From: Altererythrobacter sp.
GTDB lineage: Bacteria > Pseudomonadota > Alphaproteobacteria > Sphingomonadales > Sphingomonadaceae
Assembly (NCBI GenBank): GCA_024636575.1
Contig: JAGXGU010000099.1
Location: forward strand, 1 to 12,540
Reading direction: 5' to 3'
Length of the DNA stretch: 12,540 bases
Shown: in pieces, positions 1 to 6,861 of the stretch
Numbering within the stretch: the stretch's first letter is position 1
Layout: each line of letters opens with the position of its first letter
Notes under the pieces: model-generated
What the model saw: only the letters and a program-made list of their open reading frames with translations
Told to the model about the DNA's origin: nothing
Databases searched by the model: none
Program-made: the position numbers and the translations under genes

Positions 1-704
1 GTGAATTCGACCGCGACATCCTTCGCGCCCTTGACCTGCATGATCGAAGGTGTCGGATTCCCGTCGAAATACAGTTCGGAGTAGGCGAGATCGGACAAGA
101 TCCACACCTCGTTCTCCTTCGCCCAAGCGACCAGCCGTTCGTAAAACGCCAGATCGACCACTTCGGCGGTGGGGTTGGACGGGTAATTAACCACCAGCAC
201 GCTGGGGCGCGGCACGGTATAGGCCATCGCGCTGTCCAGTGCGCGCCAGTATTCTTCATCCGGGGTCGTCGGCACCGACCGGATGGTGGCCCCGGCAATG
301 ATGAACCCGAAGGTGTGGATCGGATAGGACGGGTTGGGTGCCAGCACCACATCGCCCGGCGCGGTGATCGCATTGGCCAGGCTGGCCAGCCCTTCCTTGG
401 AACCCATGGTCACCACCACTTCTGTGGCGGGATCCAGATCGACCCCGAAACGGCGACCATAATAATTCGCCTGCGCCTTGCGCAGTCCAGGAATTCCCTT
501 GGACTGGGAATAGCCATGGGCGTCCGGTTTGCGCGCCACTTCGCATAATTTCTCGATCACATGGGCTGGTGGCGGCTGGTCGGGATTGCCCATTCCCAGA
601 TCGATAATGTCTTTCCCCGCCGCGCGCGCCGCAGCCCGCAAGCCGTTCACTTCGGCGATCACGTAGGGCGGCAGGCGCTTCATGCGGTAGAAATCGGTAT
701 CCAT
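1..704 (-). CDS. Class I/II PLP-dependent aminotransferase (alanine/LL-diaminopimelate aminotransferase-like), 5' part
   Basis: Reading leftwards from ATG 704, 234 residues are visible before the window edge. They match the N-terminal 60% of a fold-type I aminotransferase of the AlaC/DapL-like group, about 400 residues long. Seen: the N-terminal FYRMKRLPPYVIAEVN segment, the GMGNPD substrate-loop motif (residues 37-42), GSKEG of the phosphate-binding region (101-105), NYPSNPT with the conserved Asn (173-179) and SDLAY (204-208), whose Asp contacts the PLP ring nitrogen. The Schiff-base lysine should lie just past the edge. The enzyme would move amino groups between amino acids and 2-oxoacids in the cytosol. 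Whether it makes alanine or LL-diaminopimelate cannot be decided from this part. A second in-frame ATG lies at 707; AGGA is 5 nt before 704 but only 2 nt before 707, so 704 is preferred. Divergent from phaC. Confidence 0.9.
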   Translation of the reverse strand, partial: MDTDFYRMKRLPPYVIAEVNGLRAAARAAGKDIIDLGMGNPDQPPPAHVIEKLCEVARKPDAHGYSQSKGIPGLRKAQANYYGRRFGVDLDPATEVVVTMGSKEGLASLANAITAPGDVVLAPNPSYPIHTFGFIIAGATIRSVPTTPDEEYWRALDSAMAYTVPRPSVLVVNYPSNPTAEVVDLAFYERLVAWAKENEVWILSDLAYSELYFDGNPTPSIMQVKGAKDVAVEF

Positions 705-786
705 CATATTCCTATGGTCTCGGCTGGTTGATTAGCGCCGACGTTTGCGTGGCTGGTACAAAATACTCTTCCGGATATGCCGTGGA

Positions 787-830
787 GCAATAAATGCATA
801 GGTGCAATCGTATCCGTTTGCCCATATAGT
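787..830 (+). promoter_or_regulatory. Possible phaC promoter region with a shared 10-mer and TATAGT
   Basis: The 152-bp gap between the divergent aminotransferase and phaC contains GCAATAAATG (787-796), which recurs exactly in the phasin leader (2778-2787). It also has TGCATAGGTGCA (795-806), a spaced TGCA repeat resembling a loosened version of the phasin operators. A TATAGT hexamer (825-830) could be a -10 element, but no good -35 sits at the right distance. This is a suggestion only; I cannot define a promoter for the aminotransferase on the other strand. Confidence 0.3.
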
Positions 831-859
831 TTGTTCGAACCGCGGCGGCATACGATCGG

Positions 860-2752
860 ATGAAAACTGAAATGGCAGAAAATGAGACCCCGGATGATCA
901 ATTTGCCGCGTTGATGAAGCTGCAGGCCGAACAGGCCCAAGCGTTTTTCGACCTGATGGTGCCGGGCAATATTGGCGGCGCGGGCGTTTCCGGTCCAGGC
1001 GTAGCGGAAGATAATTGGACGGGCCTGGCCGACAAACTGCAGGCGATGTGGAATGAATTCCAGGCAGGCCAGACCGCTGCGCCCAATCCGGTTGCGACCC
1101 TTATGGATCCGACCGCGTGGGCCGAATTGTCCAGAAACTGGCTGTCCCGGATGCCCTTGGGTGGACCAACGCAGCAACAACAGCTGATCGAGGATTCCGC
1201 GCAATTGTGGCAGGCGGTACTCGGCCAATATACCAGCGGGCCTGACGGGGTGATCCAGGAAAACGCGGCGCCCGACCTGCCGCGCAAGGACCGCCGCTTT
1301 GCCGACCCCCGGTGGCAGCAACAGCCGCTGTTTGCCCTGATCCATCAGACCTATCTGATGATTCAGGAACACCTGATCGCGATGGTTGACGAGGTCGAGG
1401 GGCTGGACGAGGCAAAGCGTGAACAATTGCGCTTCGCGACCAGGGGCATGATGGAAGCGCTGAGCCCGGCCAATTTCCCGGCCACCAATCCGATTGTGCT
1501 GGAACGCACCTTGGAAAGCCGGGGCGAAAATCTGGTCAAGGGCATGGAACATTTGCTGGCCGACCTGAAGCGCGGCCAATTGACCCATACAGATCCGACC
1601 GCCTTCACCCTGGGCGAGAATATCGCGACCACTCCGGGCAAGGTGGTCCATGAAACGCCGCTATATCAATTGATCCAGTATAGCCCGGCCACGGAAGATG
1701 TGCTGGCCACCCCGCTGGTGATCTTCCCGCCGTGGATCAACCGGTTCTACATCCTCGATCTCAATCCCAAAAAGAGCTTTATCCGCTGGGCCGTCGAACA
1801 AGGCGTGACGACATTTGTAGTCAGTTGGAAATCTGCCGACGCATCCATGGCGGACATAGTGTGGGACGATTATATCCTCGCCCAGATTGATGCGGTGGAA
1901 CACGTCCGCAAACGGCTGAAGGTACCTTGCGTCCACACCATCGGCTATTGTGTCGCGGGCACGACCCTGGCCGCGACGCTGGCGGTTCTGGCGCGGCGGG
2001 GCGAAGCGGACAAGATCAAGAGCGCGACGTTTTTCACCGCCCAGGTCGATTTCGAAAAGGCGGGGGAATTGCTCAATTTCGTCGATGACACGCAAATCGC
2101 CGCGCTCGATAATCTTTCCAGGGAGGGTTATCTGGATGGCAGGGTGATGGCGGCAACGTTCAACATGCTGCGCGGGACAGATCTGGTCTGGAATTACGTG
2201 GTCAACAATTACCTGCTGGGCGAGGAATATCCCGCATTCGACATGCTACACTGGAACGGCGATGTCACCAATCTGCCCGGCAAATGGCACAAGAGCTATC
2301 TGATCGACCTCTACCGCGACAACCGCTTGGTCAAACCCGATTCGCTCAGCGCCGATGGCACCCCGATCGATCTGCGGCTGGTCGAGACGCCGTGCTATAT
2401 CCAGGCGGGCAAGGAAGACCATATCGCCCCTGCCGAAAGCGTGTGGCGGATTACCGAGCATTTTTCCGGTCCGATCCGGTTCGTGCTTGCCGGGTCGGGG
2501 CATATCGCCGGGGTGGTCAATCCCCCGGCCGCGGGGAAATACCAATATTGGCGCAACGACAAAGACGTTTCCTCGCTGGAGGAATTCATCGCCGGGGCAA
2601 CCGAACACAAGGGCAGCTGGTGGCCCGACTGGATCGAATGGATAAACGCACAGGACAGCACGAAAGTGCCCGCGAAGGGCCTCAGGAAGCCCGGCGGCAA
2701 GGGTGACAAGATTATCGAAGATGCGCCCGGACGTTACGTAATGCAACGTTAG
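860..2752 (+). CDS. phaC: Class I poly(3-hydroxyalkanoate) synthase
   Basis: The 630-residue product polymerises (R)-3-hydroxyacyl-CoA, usually 3-hydroxybutyryl-CoA, into PHA on the granule surface and releases CoA. It has the class I layout: a helical N-terminal domain (about 1-230), then an alpha/beta-hydrolase catalytic domain. The lipase-like box GYCVAG holds the nucleophile Cys364. The other triad members fit Asp520 (in AGKEDHIAP) and His548 (in GSGHIAGVVN). The 28-residue Asp-His spacing equals that in the Cupriavidus enzyme. The length is somewhat above the usual 580-600, with the excess at the N-terminus. The start is uncertain: ATG 860 has only GATCGGA-type sequence before it, and ATG 872 is an alternative that loses four residues. 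No PhaE or PhaR-subunit gene is adjacent, as expected for class I. The phasin gene follows 140 bp downstream under its own promoter. No obvious terminator follows the stop. Confidence 0.97.
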   Translation: MKTEMAENETPDDQFAALMKLQAEQAQAFFDLMVPGNIGGAGVSGPGVAEDNWTGLADKLQAMWNEFQAGQTAAPNPVATLMDPTAWAELSRNWLSRMPLGGPTQQQQLIEDSAQLWQAVLGQYTSGPDGVIQENAAPDLPRKDRRFADPRWQQQPLFALIHQTYLMIQEHLIAMVDEVEGLDEAKREQLRFATRGMMEALSPANFPATNPIVLERTLESRGENLVKGMEHLLADLKRGQLTHTDPTAFTLGENIATTPGKVVHETPLYQLIQYSPATEDVLATPLVIFPPWINRFYILDLNPKKSFIRWAVEQGVTTFVVSWKSADASMADIVWDDYILAQIDAVEHVRKRLKVPCVHTIGYCVAGTTLAATLAVLARRGEADKIKSATFFTAQVDFEKAGELLNFVDDTQIAALDNLSREGYLDGRVMAATFNMLRGTDLVWNYVVNNYLLGEEYPAFDMLHWNGDVTNLPGKWHKSYLIDLYRDNRLVKPDSLSADGTPIDLRLVETPCYIQAGKEDHIAPAESVWRITEHFSGPIRFVLAGSGHIAGVVNPPAAGKYQYWRNDKDVSSLEEFIAGATEHKGSWWPDWIEWINAQDSTKVPAKGLRKPGGKGDKIIEDAPGRYVMQR

Positions 2753-2784
2753 CAATCTAACTGAATCAATAGCTTGTGCAATAA

Positions 2785-2848
2785 ATGTTGCACTGCACAA
2801 AAACTCTTGACTTCGAAGCCAGGATGCCTATTTTGTGCAGTGCAACAT
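2785..2848. promoter_or_regulatory. Paired operator (perfect 18-bp inverted repeat) flanking the phasin promoter, PhaR-type
   Basis: ATGTTGCACTGCACAAAA (2785-2802) and its exact reverse complement (2831-2848) are separated by 28 bp. Each arm carries TGC-N3-GCA (TGCACTGCA or TGCAGTGCA), the core of the CTGC-N3-GCAG sites bound by the PHA-responsive repressor PhaR in Paracoccus. A further half-site, TTGTGCAAT, lies at 2774-2782. The left arm abuts the -35 and the right arm covers the -10, so a bound repressor should block RNA polymerase. PhaR is known to leave such sites when it binds PHA, which couples phasin supply to granule formation. The phaR gene is not in this window, so the identity of the binder is inferred. 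Confidence 0.8.
2807..2834 (+). promoter_or_regulatory. Sigma-70-type promoter of the phasin gene
   Basis: TTGACT (2807-2812) and TATTTT (2829-2834) are 16 bp apart, a good match to a housekeeping promoter, and predict a start near 2841. The two elements sit between and partly inside the two inverted operator arms. The leader would be about 50 nt and ends in AGGA (2881-2884), 8 nt before the phasin ATG. Confidence 0.65.
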
Positions 2849-2892
2849 AAAGGCCCGCAATGTGAGGCCAGCAAAGCACAAGGATCGATATC

Positions 2893-3708
2893 ATGGCAGA
2901 TCAAGCCACGAGCAAAATTGATGTAGCTGCCGAGAAGGCATTTGCAGAAGCTGCTGCACAGACTGCAGCAGCCCGCAAGTCGGCACCGGCCGCCGAAGTA
3001 GCGGCCAAGCCGGCGATTGCCGAAAAGGTTGCCGAAGCAGTTGCTGCTCCGGCACCGGACACGAAGGTGGCTGCAAAGCCAGCTGCAAAGAAAGTCGCAG
3101 CGAAGAAAACTGTCGCCAAGAAGTCCGCTGCGAAGCCGGTCGCACGCAAGGCTGCACGAAAAGCAGCGCCGAAGACTTCACCGAAGACCGGGGTGAAAAC
3201 CCGCAAGGCTGCGCCAGCGAAGACCCCGACAATCAAGACATCCACGCCAAAGGAAACCATTATGACCAAAGCAAAAGAAACCGCCATCGATTACTCCGCA
3301 CAGGTCAAGGAAGGTCTTGCCGACCTGCAGACCCGCGCCAAGACCGCTTACGAAAAAAGCACCGTGCTCGCTTCGGAAATGGGCGAATTCAGCAAGCACA
3401 ATGTCGAAGCGATCGTCGAATCCGGCAAGATCCTCGCCACTGGCATGCAGGGCCTGGCCAAGACCTATGTCGAAGAAGGCAAGGCTGCCGTTTCGACCCT
3501 GACTTCGGACGCCAAGGAAATCGCTGCCGTCAAGTCGCCGACTGAATTCATCCAGCTGCAGAGCCAGATCGCCAGCCGCAATTTCGACGCGACTGTCGCC
3601 AATGTTTCGAAGACCACCGAAGCATGGGTTAAGCTGGCCAATGAAGCTTTCGCGCCGATTTCCAGCCGCGTAAGCGTTGCCATGGACAAGGTCCGCAAGG
3701 CAGCCTGA
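2893..3708 (+). CDS. phaP: Phasin with a lysine/alanine-rich (histone H1-like) N-terminal region
   Basis: This 271-residue protein has two unlike parts. Residues 1-122 are Ala/Lys/Pro-rich, with repeated AAKK, AAKP and ARKAA units at about 57-110, strongly basic and likely disordered. Residues 124-271 form an all-helical phasin domain (Phasin_2 type) with the SPTEFIQLQSQIASRNFD segment near 215-232. Phasins coat PHA granules and control their size and number. The neighbouring phaC and the operators upstream support the call. AAKP-type tails in PhaF of Pseudomonas and PhaM of Cupriavidus bind DNA and help partition granules; that role is inferred here and the tail is at the other end from PhaF. 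AGGA lies 8 nt before ATG 2893. A second start with an equally good site lies at 3262. Cytoplasmic, with no signal peptide. Confidence 0.92.
   Translation: MADQATSKIDVAAEKAFAEAAAQTAAARKSAPAAEVAAKPAIAEKVAEAVAAPAPDTKVAAKPAAKKVAAKKTVAKKSAAKPVARKAARKAAPKTSPKTGVKTRKAAPAKTPTIKTSTPKETIMTKAKETAIDYSAQVKEGLADLQTRAKTAYEKSTVLASEMGEFSKHNVEAIVESGKILATGMQGLAKTYVEEGKAAVSTLTSDAKEIAAVKSPTEFIQLQSQIASRNFDATVANVSKTTEAWVKLANEAFAPISSRVSVAMDKVRKAA
3249..3264 (+). promoter_or_regulatory. Internal ribosome binding site and start codon for a short phasin
   Basis: AAAGGAAA (3249-3256) precedes the in-frame ATG at 3262, with 7 nt between AGGA and the codon. The sequence falls exactly at the boundary between the basic N-terminal region and the phasin domain. 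Initiation here would give a 148-residue protein of ordinary phasin length. The site is as good as the one at 2893, so both forms may be made from one mRNA. Confidence 0.5.
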
Positions 3709-3791
3709 ACCAGGTGAACGACGCCGGCAGCCCTGCTGCGCGGTGCCGGGAATTGCGTGAACCGGGATCCTCTCCCCCCGGTTGACATCAG

Positions 3792-3831
3792 AACGGGCCG
3801 AACGGATATTTCCGTTCGGCCCGTTTCTTTT
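3792..3831 (+). terminator. Intrinsic terminator of the phasin transcript
   Basis: A 15-bp perfect stem (AACGGGCCGAACGGA with its complement, arms 3792-3806 and 3811-3825) closes a 4-nt loop and runs into TCTTTT. It lies 84 bp after the phasin stop. Two smaller perfect hairpins precede it: CCGGCA/TGCCGG (3724-3749) and AACCGGG/CCCGGTT (3760-3783). It separates the PHA genes from clpS. Confidence 0.9.
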
Positions 3832-3942
3832 GCTGCACTCCCCCGACTGCAGGCCATTTTTCCGATGAAATGCAGCCCGGACATAAAGATAGTGCGAACG
3901 CGGCCTTGCGAAGTGCGGACGGCTTACGATATTACCGCTTAT

Positions 3943-4371
3943 ATGAAATCCGAACCACCCGCCGTCTCCAACCCGATTCACGCCGCCCACCCTGCCAACC
4001 GGTGGGGCAACAGCCTTGCCGCGGTCAGCGGGGATGGCGATAAAGACGGCGCCAAGGATAACGGCAAGGATGGGGACGGCCAGGTTGGCGTGGTCACCAA
4101 GACCCAGACGAAGACCAAACAGCCCAGCATGTACAAGGTGCTGTTGCTGAATGATGATTATACCCCAATGGAATTCGTGGTGATGGTCCTCAAGCGGTTC
4201 TTCAAGATGGACCTTGAACAGGCGACGCGGGTGATGCTGCATGTCCACCAGAAAGGTGTCGGCATCTGCGGCGTGTTTTCCTATGAAGTGGCCGAAACCA
4301 AGGTCAATCAGGTGATGGATTTCGCCCGGCAGAACCAGCATCCGCTGCAATGCACGCTGGAGAAAGCATAA
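3943..4371 (+). CDS. clpS: ATP-dependent Clp protease adaptor ClpS
   Basis: ClpS binds the N-domain of ClpA and hands over proteins with N-degron residues (Leu, Phe, Tyr, Trp) for degradation by ClpAP. The C-terminal 80 residues are a full ClpS core: [17 protein letters not shown] (64-80) forms the substrate pocket edge with Asn70-Asp71-Asp72, and [23 protein letters not shown] (98-120) holds the conserved His pair and ClpA-contact residues. Before it is a 60-residue extension with an Asp/Gly/Lys-rich stretch at 30-46. ATG 3943 gives 142 residues. The frame stays open back to 3757, but that would run through the phasin terminator; ATG 3865 is the other option. No clear Shine-Dalgarno precedes either, so the start is the weak point. 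No clpA is next to it here. Confidence 0.95.
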   Translation: MKSEPPAVSNPIHAAHPANRWGNSLAAVSGDGDKDGAKDNGKDGDGQVGVVTKTQTKTKQPSMYKVLLLNDDYTPMEFVVMVLKRFFKMDLEQATRVMLHVHQKGVGICGVFSYEVAETKVNQVMDFARQNQHPLQCTLEKA

Positions 4372-4448
4372 GCGGGAAAATCCAGTAATACGCCGCCACA
4401 GCGTTCTGGGGCATGACCTCCGGCAATTTTCGCGCTAGAGGCAATATA

Positions 4449-4481
4449 CCAGTCTTTCGGACTGGCCCTTGGAAAGACTGG
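4449..4481 (+). repeat. Inverted repeat with two alternative partners in the lptF leader
   Basis: CCAGTCTTTC (4449-4458) is the exact reverse complement of GAAAGACTGG (4472-4481), giving a 10-bp stem with a 13-nt loop. Its first six bases can instead pair with a nearer GACTGG (4460-4465) in a tight 6-bp hairpin. The two pairings exclude each other. There is no U-run after it, so it is not a simple terminator. The longer hairpin ends 14 nt before the preferred lptF start. Confidence 0.5.
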
Positions 4482-4495
4482 CAGGCGCCGAGCAA

Positions 4496-5752
4496 GTGTT
4501 GAATTTCATTCCCGCCATTGACCGGTACATCTTCCGGCTCGTGATTATCCCGATGCTGGGCGTGTTCGTGCTCGCCGCGTCGCTGCTGATCCTAGACAAG
4601 ATGCTGCGCCTGTTCGATTTCGTGGCCACGGAAGGCGGGCCGATCGGGGTGGTCTTCAAGATGCTCGCCAGCCTGATCCCCGAATATGCCAGCCTGGCGA
4701 TCCCGCTGGGCCTGTTGCTGGGCATCCTGCTGGCGTTCCGCAAGCTGGCCACCACCAGCGAGCTGGATGTCCTGCGTGCAGTAGGCCTGGGTTACGGCAG
4801 GTTGCTGCGGATTCCCTATGCGATCACCTTGATCCTGGTCGGGCTGAATGCCGCACTGGTATTTTATGTCCAGCCGATCAGTCGCTATTATTACGAACAA
4901 CTCGATTATGACCTGCGGTCCGGCGCGTTGGGCGCATCGATCAAGGTGGGTGAATTCACCACGCTGAAAGACCGGATGGCGCTGCGTATCGAAGAAAGCC
5001 GCAACGAAGGGCGGCAGCTGATCGGCATCTTCGCCCGGGTTGCCAATGACAAGGGGCAGGTGCTGTCGATCACCGCGCGCGAAGGGAATTTCCTGGCCAC
5101 CAGCGACAACCCTAACACCATCATCCTGCGCCTGAACGATGGCACCATCGTGCAGGATATGGGCGGCGGCGAGGATGGGGGGACACCTCGCGTGCTCAGC
5201 TTCACGCGCCACGATTTGCCGATCGACCTGCCCGCAATCGAGGATTTTCGCCAGCGGGGGGATGCGGAACGGGAATATATCCTGCCCGAATTGCTCAGCA
5301 TTGGCTGGAGCCCCGACAGCACCGAAAAGGTGCGCGATGCCAGCCAGGCCAGTTTCAATTTTCGCATGGTGGAAGTGGTGATGATGCTGCTCATGCCGCT
5401 GCTCGCCGTGGCGCTGGCGATACCGCCCAAACGATCCACCTCTGCGCTGGGCGTATTCGTGTCGATCGTGATGGTGGTCGCCTATCACAAGATCAACCAA
5501 TATGGGGAGGATTTCGCCACGCTGGGCCGCGCCGATCCGGCGCTTGCGCTGTGGGGACCATTTGCCCTGTTCGCGATATTGATCATCTGGATGTTTTACC
5601 GGGTTGCCTATGTTCCGGGCGGGCAGGCGATTGGCGCGCTGGAAACAGGTTCGGCCAAATTGTCCAAACAGATACGAAAATTGTTCCGGCGGAAACGCCG
5701 CAGGTTTGAAGCAGAACAGGATTCCGGCCTGCCCCTTCAGGTGGCAGAATAG
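4496..5752 (+). CDS. lptF: LPS export system permease LptF (YjgP/YjgQ family)
   Basis: LptF and LptG are the inner-membrane permeases of the LptB2FG transporter, which pulls lipopolysaccharide out of the inner membrane and passes it to LptC and LptA. The protein (418 residues) shows three N-terminal membrane segments (about 13-33, 57-82, 106-126), a periplasmic beta-jellyroll region of about 165 residues, three C-terminal segments (292-311, 318-333, 349-370) and a basic tail (RKLFRRKRRR). The RKLATTSELDVLRAVG stretch after the second segment is the coupling-helix region that meets LptB. The start is unsure: GTG 4496 and TTG 4499 give the usual LNFIPAIDRYIFRL beginning, while TTG 4469 lies inside the leader hairpin. 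An AGG at 4483-4485 is the only ribosome-site-like sequence. lptG follows after 3 nt, so they are co-transcribed. Confidence 0.93.
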   Translation: MLNFIPAIDRYIFRLVIIPMLGVFVLAASLLILDKMLRLFDFVATEGGPIGVVFKMLASLIPEYASLAIPLGLLLGILLAFRKLATTSELDVLRAVGLGYGRLLRIPYAITLILVGLNAALVFYVQPISRYYYEQLDYDLRSGALGASIKVGEFTTLKDRMALRIEESRNEGRQLIGIFARVANDKGQVLSITAREGNFLATSDNPNTIILRLNDGTIVQDMGGGEDGGTPRVLSFTRHDLPIDLPAIEDFRQRGDAEREYILPELLSIGWSPDSTEKVRDASQASFNFRMVEVVMMLLMPLLAVALAIPPKRSTSALGVFVSIVMVVAYHKINQYGEDFATLGRADPALALWGPFALFAILIIWMFYRVAYVPGGQAIGALETGSAKLSKQIRKLFRRKRRRFEAEQDSGLPLQVAE

Positions 5753-5755
5753 GCC

Positions 5756-6853
5756 ATGAAGTTCGAATTCTTTCCTTCCCGCACGCTGACGGTATATCTG
5801 TCCAAGCTGTTTTTCATCCGCATTCTGGCGATGCTGGCAGTCCTGGTGCTGGTCCTGATGATGCTCGACCTGCTTAGTACCAGCGGCAAGATTCTGGCGG
5901 TAGAGGGCAATGGCCAGGCACAATTATGGACCTATGTGACCTTGCGCGTGCCGCAATTGATTGCCAGGTTCCTGCCCTATTCGGTGCTGCTGGCCACGAT
6001 TATCGCGCTGATCGGCCTTAATCAGAACAGCGAAGTTATCGCGATGAAGGCGGCGGGCCTTTCTGCACATCAGGTGCTGGCGCCGCTGCTGCTGACTGCC
6101 GGGCTTATCTCGATCGCCAGCTTTGCCTTCAACGAACGCGTTGTCACCCATGCCACCGCCACTCTCAGCGCGTGGGAAGCCAATGATTTCGGCGCGATCC
6201 CGCAGGAATCCGGCGTCAGATCGAATGTCTATCTGACCGATGGCGCAAATATCCTGATGGCGAATACGATCACCGGCAGCGGCGATGCGATGACCATGAA
6301 CCGGGTTACGTTCTATCGCCGGGACCGGCAGGGCTTGCTGATCGAACAACTGCGTGCAGATCGCGCGACCTTTGCTGCGCCCGGTTGGCATTTAACCGAT
6401 GCGGTAAGGTTCGATGTGGCGACCGCCGATACCACGATGGTCGAAGACCTGACCGTGGCTCAGGACATTACCCCTGCCCAGATCGAACTCAGCACAGTCA
6501 ATGCCGATGCGCAAAGTTTCTGGAAATTGTCTGAATCCATCGCCGACTTCGAAGCTGCCGGGCGCCGCACTACGGAACTGAGGGCCAAATGGTGGCACAA
6601 GATATCCGGACCCTTGTCGGCATTCCTGATGCCCCTGCTCGGCGCAGTCGCAGCATTCGGGCTGGCCAGGTCGGGCCAGTTATTCGTCCGGGCACTGATC
6701 GGTATGGGTCTGGGCTTTACCTATTTTGTGGTCGACAATGCAGCGTTGGCAATGGGGAATTTCGGCGGATATCCACCATTTCTGGCGGCATGGGCACCGT
6801 TCTTCCTGTTCCTGCTGATCGGTGAAACGGTCTTGATCCGAACCGAGGAATAG
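5756..6853 (+). CDS. lptG: LPS export system permease LptG
   Basis: This is the second permease subunit (365 residues) of the LptB2FG LPS extractor. The layout matches LptF: membrane segments at about 19-39, 66-88 and 106-126, a periplasmic jellyroll domain (about 130-280), and segments at 283-303, 310-333 and 341-361. The QNSEVIAMKAAGLSAHQVLAP stretch (90-110) is the cytoplasmic coupling region. The ATG is 3 nt after the lptF stop, within a tight operon. The stop is 8 nt from the stop of the convergent desaturase gene, leaving no room for a separate terminator. LptG is assigned rather than a second LptF by gene order and the KWWHKISGPLSAFLMPLLG segment. Confidence 0.95.
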   Translation: MKFEFFPSRTLTVYLSKLFFIRILAMLAVLVLVLMMLDLLSTSGKILAVEGNGQAQLWTYVTLRVPQLIARFLPYSVLLATIIALIGLNQNSEVIAMKAAGLSAHQVLAPLLLTAGLISIASFAFNERVVTHATATLSAWEANDFGAIPQESGVRSNVYLTDGANILMANTITGSGDAMTMNRVTFYRRDRQGLLIEQLRADRATFAAPGWHLTDAVRFDVATADTTMVEDLTVAQDITPAQIELSTVNADAQSFWKLSESIADFEAAGRRTTELRAKWWHKISGPLSAFLMPLLGAVAAFGLARSGQLFVRALIGMGLGFTYFVVDNAALAMGNFGGYPPFLAAWAPFFLFLLIGETVLIRTEE

Positions 6854-6861
6854 GCCTGCGT

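Noticed and set aside
2732..2766. Small GTTAG-CAAT-CTAAC hairpin at the phaC stop as a terminator
   Set aside because: A 5-bp, AT-rich stem with no U-tail; too weak to call.
3782..3811. TTGACA at 3782-3787 as a clpS promoter
   Set aside because: The -10 would be GATATT or ATATTT inside the terminator loop. A promoter is possible but the match is poor and overlaps a strong hairpin.
3757..3942. N-terminal extension of the clpS frame back to an ATG at 3757
   Set aside because: It would translate through the 15-bp terminator stem at 3792-3825 and adds residues with no likeness to ClpS; the start was placed at 3943.
4346..4354. TGCAATGCA, another TGC-N3-GCA site
   Set aside because: It lies in codons for the conserved C-terminal QCTLEKA of ClpS and is explained by coding constraint.
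4592..5923. A 443-codon open frame antisense to lptF, and a similar 315-codon frame antisense to the 5' half of phaC (704-1651)
   Set aside because: Both are rich in Gln, Arg and His with no recognisable domain, as expected for the complement of GC-rich coding sequence. The sense strand encodes well-known families.
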